Position numbers and translations under genes: made by a program. A stretch of DNA of 64,000 nucleotides, taken from positions 1 to 64,000 of the forward strand of contig JAGVSM010003607.1 of NCBI GenBank assembly GCA_022494885.1, given 5' to 3'. Under the pieces are notes generated by a model, which was given only the letters and a program-made list of their open reading frames with translations, searched no databases and was not told where the DNA came from. The DNA is from Micrasema longulum. Taxonomy: Eukaryota; Arthropoda; Insecta; Trichoptera; Brachycentridae. This document shows, one piece after another, positions 53,871 through 64,000 of the stretch (positions are counted from its first letter, which is position 1; each line of letters opens with the position of its first letter).

Positions 53871-54806
53871 AGCCAGGGTTTCCTAGGACAGCGGTGCCCG
53901 TATATTAACGGCCGTAGTGAACGGTGATGCAGTGGACAGCCGTCGTAACGGTGAATAGAGTGTGGTTTCCTAGGAAAACGGTGTTATCAACACCATTTTT
54001 TTATATTTTTTTTTTATTATATTGAAAACATATTATACATAATTATATACAATATTCCCAAGGAGTTTTTTTAAAAAAAACTCATTTAGGGACATACAGA
54101 TAATAATTTTTTTAGAGACGTTTTTAAATTTTAAACTATAATATTATTTAACAAAAGCAGAAAAATTAAAATTATGATATACTACACATTAAAAAGGGTA
54201 TGAAAAATACTTGAAAATAACAGAATAAACAGAATACTAGGCATGGAAATAAATTCAAAATAATGTTTACATTATGCAATCTGGGAAAGAAAATTGAAAA
54301 AGTTTAAAAATTACATGGATGTATATATACATACTGAACTAGTACAAAATAAAATCATTTTTTTTAATTAACAAAATATGCGCACACCCAATACAGGTTA
54401 TTTTTTTTATCAAAAACGTTGAAAAAATTGAAATTATGTATACAAGCCAAAAAAAGTATATAAAAAGAAAAAAACACAAATAACATTTAAATAGTATTAA
54501 AAATTACATATACAAGCAAAAACGGTGAAATATTAAAAGGTATATGTTCAAGAATGCGCATTCTCTATAAACTAACATTATTTATTCAAAGTACTTCTGG
54601 AAAAAATAATTCTTCAATTCGCACGTCCTGTTTCTATATTTTGAAATAGGTACTTTAAATTTTTGTGGCAATTTATTTATTTTAACACCGTTTCCCTAGG
54701 AAACCACTCTTTATTCGACGTTACGACGGCTGTCCACTGCATCAACGTTCACTACGGCCGTTAAAATACGGGCACCGCTTTCCTAGGAAACCCTAGCTTT
54801 ACGCGG
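53871..54806. mobile_element. Rep-G copy split by a LINE 3' end
   Basis: Left arm 53871-53998 and right arm 54682-54806 together make about 253 bases, the length of the intact copy at 19934-20172. Ends TAAAGCCAGGGTTTCCTAGG and complement leave a TA. Confidence 0.88.
54000..54681 (-). pseudogene. LINE 3' end inserted in Rep-G
   Basis: Minus strand near 54660-54580: INKLPQKFKVPISKYRNRTC and ELKNYFFQKYFE then a stop, a LINE C-terminus, followed by a 3' UTR whose end (TTCCCAAGGAGT... near 54050) resembles that of 20.28 and 50.85 kb, and a T-rich (A on minus) tail. Confidence 0.7.
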
Positions 54807-55589
54807 TACTGGCGTACCACCGATGCAACGATAAGACGGATGAAGTCGATCATAGGTGTTTTTGATATCTCAAGCCATGTGTGATGACAGTACTAGTGCG
54901 GAAGACGGTAATGTCTTTTTAACATCTCACCCCCACTTATATTAGGGCCCCTATGGCTCGCGTGTTATGTAAACATCAGCGGGACGGTTAAATATGCACA
55001 TATCTAATAAAAAAAACTAAACATGATGCACACGTTATTTTCAATATTGATAACTAAAGGTAAAATACACAAAACGCATTTTACTCAAAATCGCACGACC
55101 GGTAGTTAACTACACCAGCGTAAAAAAATACCTTAAGAAAACGGCGCTGCATAAATGAGTTGCTATTCAAACATTTAAGTAAATACTAAAAAAAAATCTA
55201 AGACGCGAAGTATATTAATTAATAATAAATATAAATATAAATAAACAAACGAAATAATTTACGTAATTAAAATTATGTAAATTAAAATAAATAAATTACT
55301 CATTATTATTTTATTGTTCAGCCCTGTTTTATAAGTTGTTTACGCGTGATCTGCTCGTTAAATGTTGTCAAATCTTTCGTTAATTTGCAACAATTTTGCA
55401 ACATGGCTACAAAAACATTGGTAAATTAAGGCATGTATCACTCAAATTTGGGTGCTTTGCCGAGAAGGGAAAAAAATAGTAAATATTTCATTCTTTTTAT
55501 TGTAAAAAATAAGTATAAAATTACAAATGTTTTGTACAATCATTTTTTGTATTTTTCTTTCCAACTCTAATTTCTTAATTAATGCTGAG
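54807..55589. other. Unassigned interval
   Basis: 54810-54990 is GC-richer; the rest AT-rich. No gene recognised. Confidence 0.4.
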
Positions 55590-56460
55590 CAAACGTTGTC
55601 CAAAGCTTACTTCTTCCAATCCTTGACTATGCGGATGTATGTTATCCAGATGCTAACCATGAATTACTTAATAAGTTAGAACGATTGCAGAATAATTGTA
55701 TACGATATATCTTCGCAAATTCGACGACATAACCGATAAATAATCCCACTTCACCTGTTTATCTGAGAGAGCTCTTTCGACCTCTTTCACAACACGGATT
55801 ATCTCTTTGTTCTAGTAACGAGGGAACCCTTTTTATACCCTTTCATCGCTCTAATTTTCTTGCCTTCTATTACACAGTAGTAGCTGCTCGATTGTGGAAT
55901 AATGTTAGACACCCCTTCTTCATTTACATTTAAGCCAATATTGAAATGTTACTATCTAAATATTAAAGTTGTTCCTTTATCCTTCTTCTTTCCTTCCCAT
56001 CCCCTTTCCTCTCTTCATATTATAGTGTTATTCTTTATATATTTTTATATTGTAAATCTTTGTTTTTGCCTCCTTTTTCACAGGATTAGCTGCCCGATTA
56101 TGAAATAATTTACCCACTAATGTCGGAGACGCCCCTTCTTTAATTACATTCAAATCACGTATGAAATGTCACCTGAATACTTAAGTTATTCCTTTTTCCT
56201 CCCTCTTTACCCCCTCCTCTCTTCATAGTATAGTGTAGATATTTAGTCAATTTTTACTTCTTAAAAAATATATATATTTTTTTAAATATTTTGTTTTATT
56301 AAGAAATTATTAATAAACCGACAATATATCCATGTACTTGTAATTTACTCAAACTGAACGGTTTGGATTGGTAGGGAGAAATTGCCTTAAAGCAATATGC
56401 CCGCCCTTATATGTATATGTATATGAAGTGTTCAATAAATAAATAAATCGTCATAAATCG
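55590..56460 (+). pseudogene. LINE 3' end, with an internal duplicate
   Basis: SLLLPILDYADVCYPDANHE, LLNKLERLQNNCIRYIFA, then FCNEGTLFIPFHRSNFLAF-like and VVAARLWNNVRHPFF-like sequence. A second, diverged C-terminus/3' UTR starts near 56070. It ends with the TTGCCTTAAAGCAA hairpin (about 56385) and a CAATAAATAAATAAAT tail. Same family as 48.62 and 36.84 kb. Confidence 0.8.
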
Positions 56461-56839
56461 TTAATAAAAGTCGCTTGCACACACCTGAACACATACTCCC
56501 ACACAAATACACACAAGCACACCTCTACACTTACTTTCATACAAATACACACAAACACACCTTTTTGTTGCACCAAAATTTAATATGTATGATTTTTATT
56601 TAGAAACTTCGCTGGTCTGTCTTTAAACTGTATCTTTTTTATTTTATTACATCATTGCCAAGTGGTTGTTTCTGTCAAATAAATTAATAAATAAATTCCA
56701 CGGAACCTAAGAACTGTGTTGAGTTGGGACGAATATAAGTATAAAATTTTTACAGTCAATATCGCCATATTTACAGCATTTAACAAAAACATCATGCAAT
56801 AAAAAAAACATTAAAAATACGAAAAAATAAACGACAATA
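56461..56839. other. Unassigned interval
   Basis: CACAC-rich DNA at 56480-56570. No gene seen. Confidence 0.4.
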
Positions 56840-57215
56840 CTGAAATAAAACTAAAACTAAATATTTGAAAAACTGTCAAGGAGTTTCTCACTCAAATCCC
56901 TCCCCCTGGGGAAGATCCAGCCCTGAAACTCTTTTTTAAAAATAGTATTTGTCTTTGAGAGCTTTACACGCTCTTCCAAAATATTAAACACTCTCGGTGC
57001 GATAAAGGAGAGGTGTTTCTGAGCGAAAGTCGTCCGGGTTTGGGGATTGCCACAATTCATTCCCTGGGAAAACCTCGATCATAAGTTTTGCTGAGACTTC
57101 TCCTTATTGTTCCACCAGAAGTGCGTCACTGCCTCTTTTAGGTAAAATTGCCTCGCATCCAGTATTCTTAAGCATTGGAACGTAATTATATTACTAAATT
57201 GAAAAAAAAGCGTTT
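56840..57215 (-). pseudogene. C-terminal part of a Jockey/I-like LINE
   Basis: Minus strand: NPQTRTTFAQKHLSFIAPRV, FNILEERVKLSKTNTIFK, then a stop; the TxFAQKHxxFxxPRxFN phrase is shared with 42.5 and 59.1 kb. Upstream parts are out of frame. Confidence 0.72.
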
Positions 57216-57261
57216 TTACCTTTTGAATAGAGTATAAACTCGTGGTTAGATAGGGATATTT

Positions 57262-57470
57262 TTTTAATTTGTTGCAACACAGATGGAAAACATTTTTGAG
57301 AACGGAATATAGAAGTCTAGGTATTTACAGGGCTTATGACTTATTTACAGGGTCATTCGCTGGTTTAAGTGGCCACTTTACACATTGCGTAATATTAACC
57401 ATTCTGCCCATGTTTAAACATCCAAATTTGAATTACGCAAATGTATCAATTTTGGGGAACATTTGGATAA
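57262..57470 (+). repeat. Rep-A fragment
   Basis: GTTGCAACACAGATGGAAAA, AGTCTAGGTATTTACAGGGC, AAGTGGCCACTTTACACATT in order, with a local duplication of TTATTTACAGGG. Confidence 0.75.
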
Positions 57471-57576
57471 AATATATTAACGAGTATATTTATATAATAA
57501 TCATTCCCTTTCCACATCTAATAGTGCATTGGGCACTGCATTAGTACACCAATCGAAGCGTATTTTGATCTCTTTT

Positions 57577-57789
57577 TTTAAAATTAAATTAAATTAAATT
57601 AAATTACATTAAATTACATTTTTTTGCACCACAACAGGCCAGGAGGCCTAATTACAGTGGTGAATTACATCACAGAGCACCCAGGCTTGAGAAAAATCAC
57701 ATTTTAATTTTTGTGTTCTCACCGGGAATCGAACCCGGAACCTTCCGTGCGTGAATCAAGCATCTTGACCACTACACCACGGAGGCCGC
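57577..57789 (-). repeat. SINE-Val copy
   Basis: Complement of A box TAGTGTAGTGG and B box GGTTCGATTCCC with the same body as 34.53 and 39.26 kb. The tail (57577-57625) is an AAATT-type simple repeat. Confidence 0.88.
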
Positions 57790-57937
57790 CAACGTTATGT
57801 TACGTGAAGGTAATGATTAGTCTTAGGCTTCAATACACCACGAAGTCGACTGGTGCATAAATTAGTTGGTATTTGATTTTAAATAAATATTGAAAAAAAT
57901 GTTTACAAAATAAGTTTTGTACAAACATAATTATATT

Positions 57938-58375
57938 CCAATATTTGAGTTTGTCCAAATGTTTGTAGACAAAATACTGGATTTCACCCCCTCGGGAGTC
58001 ATTAAGATTAACAATTCAAAACAGCGATAGAGAATACCTTAAATAAGGGAATATGGAAGTCTAGGCATTTACAGGGCTTATGACCTGTCATTGGCTGGTT
58101 TAAGTGGCCACTTTTCCATCCCTGTTGTAATTTGTTAATCTTAATGACTCCCGAGGGGGTGAAATCCAGTCTTTTGTCTACGAACATTTGGACAAACTCA
58201 AATATTGTAATAAAACCAACTGGTCCAAGAAGAAGTTTAAAAATTGAAAAAGTTGCCTAGTATGTGAAATAATTCAGTCAGATGAATCTCTTCACAACAA
58301 TAAAGGTTTCAGCTCTTTAACTTCACTAAAATCAACAAATTGAAGAAATATGGATGTTTAAATATAGAATTGGAA
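57938..58375. repeat. Rep-A foldback copy
   Basis: Left TTTGAGTTTGTCCAAATGTT, GGATTTCACCCCCTCGGGAG; right arm complement near 58130-58205; then the reverse-strand inner part (GTGAAATAATTCAGTCAGAT). Closest to the copy in Rep-F at 17.6 kb. Confidence 0.85.
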
Positions 58376-58895
58376 CCAGAATCTCATACACGTGTTTTCT
58401 AAAAAAAATGATCATGTTTTTGATTTACGCAAATAGTTAAATTTTGGGGGTCATTTTCATAAAATATATATACAAGTGATATGTGATGTTATTTTATCGA
58501 CTTTTTATTAAAACTATTGTGTCATAATATATTATATCCCTTCATACCAGTACTTTTGCTGATTGGGAATATTTTGTAATATGTTGTGTAATGTAATATG
58601 TAAAGTTAAAACGATGTGTTTTGTCAAAAATAAACAAATCTAAATCTAATCTATTTATATTTTACGTATTAATTTGATCATGTTTTTAGTAGATGTTTCG
58701 TTTTAAAAAATGTTTTTTATTAAAAAGGTATTCTCGAGCTACAACAGTAAGCGTGGAGTGGAGCCACTAGCTACAATGTAAGCACCATATGTCTTTCTTA
58801 ATAATTACCGGCGCAAGATGTTGCTTTACGAAGATCGTTGGCTTCTTGATAAGGCGACAACCATTGGTTTATGAGGTCAATTTAAATAAATAAAT
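58376..58895. other. Repeat piece and unassigned DNA
   Basis: 58465-58580 repeats 51.185-51.31 kb in the same orientation. Otherwise nothing recognised. Confidence 0.45.
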
Positions 58896-58985
58896 AAATC
58901 AACAATATTTTGGGTGACTCTAAATTTTTACAGACAAAAACTGGATTCAACCCCCTTGGGAGTTATTAATATTAAAGAATTTTTT
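58896..58985 (+). repeat. Rep-A end fragment
   Basis: CAACAATATTTTGGGTGACT, ACAAAAACTGGATTCAACCC, GGGAGTTATTAATATTAA. Confidence 0.7.
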
Positions 58986-59089
58986 TTTTTCAAAAATAGA
59001 TAATTACATACTTGAGTTTTTATTATTTACTCAAATATTCCTAAGTCCTAAAAATCTCTCATTTCAAGGGTTTTTTCCCTGAGAAAAAA

Positions 59090-59325
59090 TCTCTTAATCC
59101 TTTAAATCGTGTGTTAGAAATACCACATTGTAAAACGAGGCTCGCACAGAGACATGCATATTTTATGGGCCCAATTTTTTTTACTGATAATATTTCATTG
59201 ATTCCATACTTTCAAAATTTTCCTTCTTTCAAAAAACACGCACTATCCTGGATGCAAACTAAAAATATGAACTTTTTTTTTTCTATGATATATTTTGTTG
59301 CCCTTAATTAAGGACATAAAAATAT
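59090..59325 (+). pseudogene. C-terminal end of a Jockey/I-like LINE
   Basis: RVLEIPHCKTRLAQRHAYFM, GPIFFTDNISLIPYFQNFPS, FKKHALSWM then a stop near 59309. Same C-terminal phrase as 42.5 and 56.9 kb. Confidence 0.7.
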
Positions 59326-59439
59326 TATATTAAAAAAATATTGCTTGTTAAAAACTGTCAGGACTCCGGGAGTTTTTCAATGTATTTTAATTTTCTTATG
59401 TTAATTTTTTTGTTTTTTTACAATTTACATAAGAGGTAA

Positions 59440-59880
59440 AACAGAGTTTTGAAAAATAGAAATGAAATACATATTAATAGTAAAAATAGTGAACAAAATA
59501 ATCCCACAAAGGCATGGCCTGTTCGTGGGTATACAAGAAAATGTTAATGAATTTTTGCTCCTATAATAGATAGACAGTTATAATATTTTTGTGTTAGAAA
59601 ATAAAATATTCTGTAAATATGCTATGGTATTTTTTTTCAAAGTAATTAAAAAAGGAAATAAAAAATATAACATAAAGTAATGAAATACATAAGAATATAA
59701 ACGATATGTGTACCAATTATATAAAGTAATACGTTTATTAATCTACACATATTTTTCAAAAAAATCTCCCGCTACACTATTTATATGTGCAGTTATTTTT
59801 ATTGTTATTAAGGAATGCTTAAAAATTATATTTAATGTCTCCCTCGGCACGGGTCACCCAGTGAGGGAACATTTTCTTTA
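59440..59880 (-). repeat. LINE 3' UTR copies
   Basis: 59490-59565 is the inverted copy of the hairpin at 51.44-51.50 kb. 59630-59800 matches the 3' UTR at 7.90-8.06 kb in reverse (TAATTGGTACACATA). 59845-59880 resembles 43.08 kb. Confidence 0.65.
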
Positions 59881-60204
59881 ATGTAAAAAAAAAGGAATAC
59901 ATAAATTGTAAAAGAACAAAAAAAAATTAATGTAAATGTTTTTTAAAATTATTTATTTATGTTTTGTTTTTATATATTAATATTTGTAAAATCACCGACG
60001 TTGGTCCACCCCTGATAAAGTTAGCCTCGTGCCTCTCACCTGCCGATTCCCCTTTCTCTACTCTGTCTTATCCTTAATCTCCAACTGCCCTCTGCATCTC
60101 CTCGATATTTCTCATCTCCTGTTCCGAGGCCAGACGACGACATCCGAATAGTTCCGAAGGTAACTCTGTTTTTGTCGTTTAAATAATGTGATCAATAAAT
60201 AATT
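59881..60204. other. Unassigned interval
   Basis: AT-rich, then a C/T-rich patch at 60000-60170 with no recognised frame. Confidence 0.4.
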
Positions 60205-60350
60205 ATTCATATTTTGAGTTTGCTATAATTTTTGTAGATGAGGACTATTTGAAATCCCCTGGGAGTCGTTTATTTTAATCTTCAAGTACAAAAAAGGGTA
60301 CTTTGGCGGACTTATTGCTAGAAGCAATATCTTCCTGCCAACCAAAAAAT
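60205..60350 (+). repeat. Rep-A end fragment and LINE tail
   Basis: 60212-60285: TTTTGAGTTTGCTATAATTT, GGACTATTTGAAATCCCCTG. 60295-60345: GGCGGACTTATTGCTAGAAG, CAATATCTTCCTGCC, a diverged hairpin tail. Confidence 0.6.
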
Positions 60351-60612
60351 AGAATGGTCAAAAGAAGAGCTGGTCAAAAAGTTGTACAAAAAAAAACATT
60401 CGTATCAAAAGATACGTCTATAAATAAACCTAATCATTTAAAAATAACTGCTGTTTTTTAATGGGGAGATAAGGCTTGCACATATAAACTCAATAAAAGT
60501 CAATTATGTTTTACTCATTAAAATACGAGAAATGTGGGATCAAGTAACAAGTTTGAGACCAAGTAAGTCATGTTGTCATGCTTTGCATGAAATCTTTTTT
60601 TTTAAATATGTT

Positions 60613-60760
60613 TTTACACCAGAATATTTCCTAGTCCCGTAAGCCTGATCATTTTACTTTCATATAACAAAAAAACAATCGAGATGGCTGCGATTGGTGT
60701 ACTAATGCAGTGCCCTATGCACCCTATTATGTGTAGAAAATGAAGGATAATGATGAGATA
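60613..60760 (+). repeat. SINE-Gly, 5'-truncated
   Basis: TTTTACACCAGAATATTTC, GCTGCGATTGGTGTACTAAT, GCAGTGCCCTATGCACC and a GATAATGATGA tail. The head is missing. Confidence 0.8.
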
Positions 60761-60785
60761 GTGAGGTCAAATCGGTTTGTGGTCC

Positions 60786-60910
60786 CGAGGCTAGTGTTGC
60801 GGACTCACGGGCCTGAGATCAGAGGTTCGAACCCCACTCTACTCCAACTTGATTTCCATTTTATAATAGTGAGTTATTTACAACTCGTTGAAAATGGCCA
60901 AGAAAATTGA
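60786..60910 (+). repeat. tRNA-derived SINE
   Basis: GGTCCCGAGGCTAGTGTTGC, GGACTCACGGGCC, B box GGTTCGAACCCC, CACTCTACTCCAACTTGATT, tail CAACTCGTTGAAAATGGCC; the same body as 25327-25470. Confidence 0.75.
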
Positions 60911-60949
60911 AACATTTTATTTTTTCTTTAAAAAAAAATAATTAAATAC

Positions 60950-61765
60950 GAAATACAAGCGTTTTAAATTAATTATACAATTTTTTTGACGTTTTTCATA
61001 AATTATGGGTTAAAATCTTACGCCTTCAATAATCGCTTAACAAAATACTTTAACAATATTTTTGTTCAAACCCGTTTTTAATTTTTTTATAGAATAAATT
61101 TTTTAACGCAAATATTTAAATTCTACACTACATATAAATATATTTATTATTAATAATACCTTAGAAGATAAAATACGCTAGTCCACTTTTTGCCGTTTTG
61201 AAACTAAAAATGCAGAAATTATTTCAATAAGTATTTTTTTAAGTGAATAAATCACCGAAGTCCACTTTGTCATAAAAATGTTTTTTAAAGTTAAATTGAA
61301 AATCTGAAGTCCACTATGTTTTAATGCAAAAAACATCAGTAATATCAGATACCCTATTGAAAAGAAAAAATTTAAAAAAACATAAATACGCCAGTCATTT
61401 TACTCGCGTGCATCCCCTCCGTATCAATCGCTGTCAATAACAGACTGAATCTGTTTCACACAAACATCGGCCACAGAACAGCGTCTCTGTCTTCCTTGTT
61501 ATGAGTTATATCTTCTTCTCTCTCTTATACAGATTTATCGTTGTGTTGGCGTCACATTCATTCTTCGCGTAGCAAGGATAAATATTTTTTGTATTAAAAT
61601 CTACTGTAGTCGTACAAATTTTACTATCTGTATCCGGTGTAAAAATGTTCATTTGAAGATTACAAAAATTATAACTTCTAAATTTTAAAAAAATAATATA
61701 GATATCAAGTCTTGTGTCATATTTAGACTAGTGTATATCACAGCCAATCAAAAGTTAATAAAAAC
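60950..61765 (+). repeat. Rep-E, uninterrupted copy
   Basis: 61380-61760 matches 38.88-39.26 kb; ATCACAGCC occurs once where the other copy has SINE-Val. The upstream part (60950-61340) repeats a GAAGTCCACT phrase three times with AAAATGCAGAAA, and resembles 40.42-40.52 kb and faintly 17.02-17.10 kb. Confidence 0.8.
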
Positions 61766-62565
61766 AAACTACTTTGTACTACGTCACAAGGTCTTTTGAA
61801 TCAACCAATTAATTACAATGTTATGTGTTGTGATTGATTTCCGCTTTCCTGTGTTCATTTATTTCAAAGTTTAGTGTATTTTTACGCTACTGGACTCTAC
61901 TTTTGAATGTCAGCAGAACTCATCGACGAGAAATTGTGACGTCACGGGCAGAATAATTTTAAATTTATAAAAGTTTAATCAATCATAGCGATGATGATAC
62001 TAAACACGACGTTTTTATTTTAATTTTGCCTTACTTGACTAATCAATAAATATAGTTTTTTTTAAAAACCGTTGTACTTCCTCGCTGAGATTTTTTTAAA
62101 AAAATGTAACAGCATTTTTTTAAGATAGGTCTCAATATACACGGTGTTTCAGAGCCGAACGCAAAACTTCAGAGAAACATTCCCCATGGTAGACATGAAA
62201 AAAAAATTCTCAATTTTTTTTTCGAAAACTCGTTTTTTTCATTATAAAAATTAATTGTTACAATTTGAAGATTGAGAAAACCTTTTGCATCTAGGACTAG
62301 CATTCCTGCCACAAACCCCTAAGCCTCCCCATCCAACCGCTTCCCAAAGTCCGTTTTGTTGGTCAAATACGTTTTAAATATCTGTTTTTTTAAATATTTT
62401 AACTATTATACTATTTTTAAAAGTATGCCCTTGAAAATATGTGTATGTAACATATCGGCATTGTTTGTAAGGGTGAAAACAGAAACAATAAACTCAATGA
62501 AAAAAAAACGTTTTTATGATTAATGACTCTATTTTATCGGATGTATTTGTATAAATGTATATTTA
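61766..62565. other. Unassigned interval
   Basis: A TGACGTCA-type patch at 61935 and an ACACGGTGTTTCAGAGCCGA phrase at 62140 that could be a transposon end. No gene seen. Confidence 0.4.
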
Positions 62566-62757
62566 AGGGTTAGATTCCTGGCATGCTTGACGTGAAATAT
62601 TTATTTTAAAAATTTCATAGTCCTTGGACTGGTACCTGAAGCGTAGGTCTGATCACCTTACCTTCGTGTAACAAAAATGATCATGATAAGCTGCGATTGG
62701 TGTACCAATGCAGTGCCTTATGCATAATTTGGTGCGGAAAGGAAAAGATGATGATGG
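62566..62757 (+). repeat. SINE-Gly, 5'-truncated inside the B box
   Basis: Starts GGGTTAGATTCCTGGCATGC, body GACTGGTACCTGAAGCGTAG and TACCAATGCAGTGCC, ends GATGATGATGG. Confidence 0.85.
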
Positions 62758-63655
62758 TTTATCATATTCTTTTCTTTTCTTGATTTTATTAAAAAATACA
62801 AAATATTTCTCTTATCAATTTTTTTTTATCAGTATGTATTTGTGTGTATATTTATATTAGTTACCTAAGTAGTAGATTTAAATATTAATAGATGTAATTT
62901 AAAAAAGAAAAATCTTCGTATGGTGTTATTCAAAATTGTTTTATTTTTTTTTTATTAATATGTGTTGCTTTCTTACTTTTTTTCTCTCTTTTTTTTACAC
63001 GTTCAAAATATTTCTATCACCAAATATTTGATTTTTCAAGTATTTTTATAACTAGTAATATTATTTTTAAACCGTTTATCTTTTTCTTTTTTTTTGACTC
63101 CTTAATTTGTAAATAACTGTTTAGTAATAATTTGTTTTAAATACTATATTTTACTTATTTCACTTACATGGATGTATTTTATTATATGCAACTTGTAAAT
63201 AAAAAATAAAATATGTGCAATATTGAAAGGAAAATTGGCAAAACTTTCAACAGAGATGGAGAGCCGCAAAGTAATGGATACATCATTACAGTGTACTTTA
63301 ATACAACGGTCTCTCCCTCTTTCGAATCAACCGTCTCCGAGATGAAAGGGGCTTATTATTTTATTTTTTTATTTATCGAAGTATGGCGCGTGCCGCGAGC
63401 GCCACCTGTGTTATGTCCCCTCCCCGTCCCGCCTACCCCGCCTACCCCGCCACCAGCTCCGGGTTTGTGTTGAATAGTCGGTTGGAGGCCTACGGAAGAA
63501 AGCGATCGGCATTCGACACCTGCCCCCGGCGAAAGACGTTACAGCATATGTCTTGAAACATTGGTTGACAACAATCATTTTATTTTTTATTTTGAAAACC
63601 AATCGCACTACAATCGCAGAGTTTCAAATTATTTTGCTTACATGGAAGGTAAAGT
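62758..63655. other. AT-rich interval with a C-rich patch
   Basis: 62760-63200 is very AT-rich. 63385-63480 is C-rich (CCCGCCTACCCCGCCTACCC). An ORF across it has no family features. Confidence 0.4.
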
Positions 63656-63659
63656 CCGA

Positions 63660-64000
63660 GCCTCACACTTTTAGGGCCTCGATTATGATGGGAAGATAAA
63701 GACGTCATACTTTCACCTTGACGGTATAGTTGAATATAAATTCACTTTAGCGATTACAAAGATATACAACCGACCCCCCACCTTCATGTTTTAGGTAGGT
63801 ACATCGATATGAAACAAGGGGAAGCGTACGTCACGGTACACATAACTACGCTCTAAAATGACATAACTTCAGTACGACGTCATAGTTGAAGATAAAAGTC
63901 TCTCGACCGACTACAAAGGTACACTACCGATTCCCCCACCAACAAGTTTTGGTGTAAGTTCATCGGTTTATACCGACGGGCATAAACCGATGAACTTACA
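63660..64000. repeat. Rep-B end and terminal perfect hairpin
   Basis: Begins GGGCCTCGATTATGATGGG. 63953-63971 (TGTAAGTTCATCGGTTTAT) is exactly complementary to 63982-64000 with a ten-base loop. This is probably the centre of a long foldback that continues past the window. Confidence 0.7.

Noticed and set aside
63213..63473. 86-codon ORF with a Pro-rich end
   Set aside because: The C-rich patch creates the Pro run; no domain and no splice or start context to support it.

Overview
The window is repeat-dominated, AT-rich animal nuclear DNA, most likely from an arthropod. The reasons are a CsRn1-type Ty3/gypsy element primed by tRNA-Trp, an R1-clade-like LINE tail, many L2/CR1-like, RTE-like and Jockey/I-like LINE 3' ends, tRNA-derived SINEs, palindromic MITEs and two satellites. 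The species cannot be told from the sequence alone. I see no complete host gene. Three short GC-richer patches with splice-like borders (30.0-30.27, 37.42-37.64 and 47.64-47.81 kb) are the only host-exon candidates, and all are weak.

Layout. 1-6.56 kb: two copies of one CsRn1-like gypsy element on the minus strand. Copy B (1-1667) shows gag, a -1 frameshift site and the start of pol, and runs off the window. Copy A (3576-6562) is pol only, cut off inside protease and carrying two frameshifts. One LTR and a tRNA-Trp primer site lie between them. 7.5-13 kb: LINE tails and nested repeats. 13.1-14.9 kb: 204-bp satellite with a three-monomer higher-order pattern. 15.5-20.2 kb: R1-like LINE tail, SINEs and palindromic elements nested in each other. 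20.2-24 kb: LINE ends and an L2/CR1-like LINE inserted in a MITE-like repeat. 24.05-25.33 kb: 112-bp satellite running directly into a SINE body. 26-37 kb: Rep-A copies, L2-like, RTE-like and other LINE ends, SINEs. 38-47 kb: paired repeats with SINE insertions and empty-site paralogues, a (GAAAAA)n tract, and an RTE-like LINE split by a MITE. 48-52 kb: dense cluster of Rep-A. 52.4-55 kb: Penelope-like GIY-YIG remnant and a MITE split by a LINE. 55.6-64 kb: LINE ends, SINEs, further repeat copies, and a perfect hairpin at the right edge.

Repeat names used here (mine, not database names). Rep-A: family with the end motif TAGACAAGGACTGGATTC, unit period 392 bp, present at about 17 places. Rep-B: palindromic family with end GGGCCCCGATTA. 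Rep-C: family with CCCGTAGGGCTGAAGTTCC. Rep-D: GCGCGCGGTGATGTAACATC. Rep-E: long repeat shared by 38.9 and 61.4 kb. Rep-F: TIR TAGCTCAA...CGACGTGCTTA. Rep-G: TIR AAAGCTAGGGTTTCCTAGG. Rep-H: TIR CAGGGTGTTC. SINE-Gly, SINE-Val and others are tRNA-derived SINEs named for the tRNA they resemble.

The pieces do not form a pathway. What they record is a history of insertion: elements cut each other in an order that can be read from target-site duplications and from uninterrupted paralogues inside the same window.
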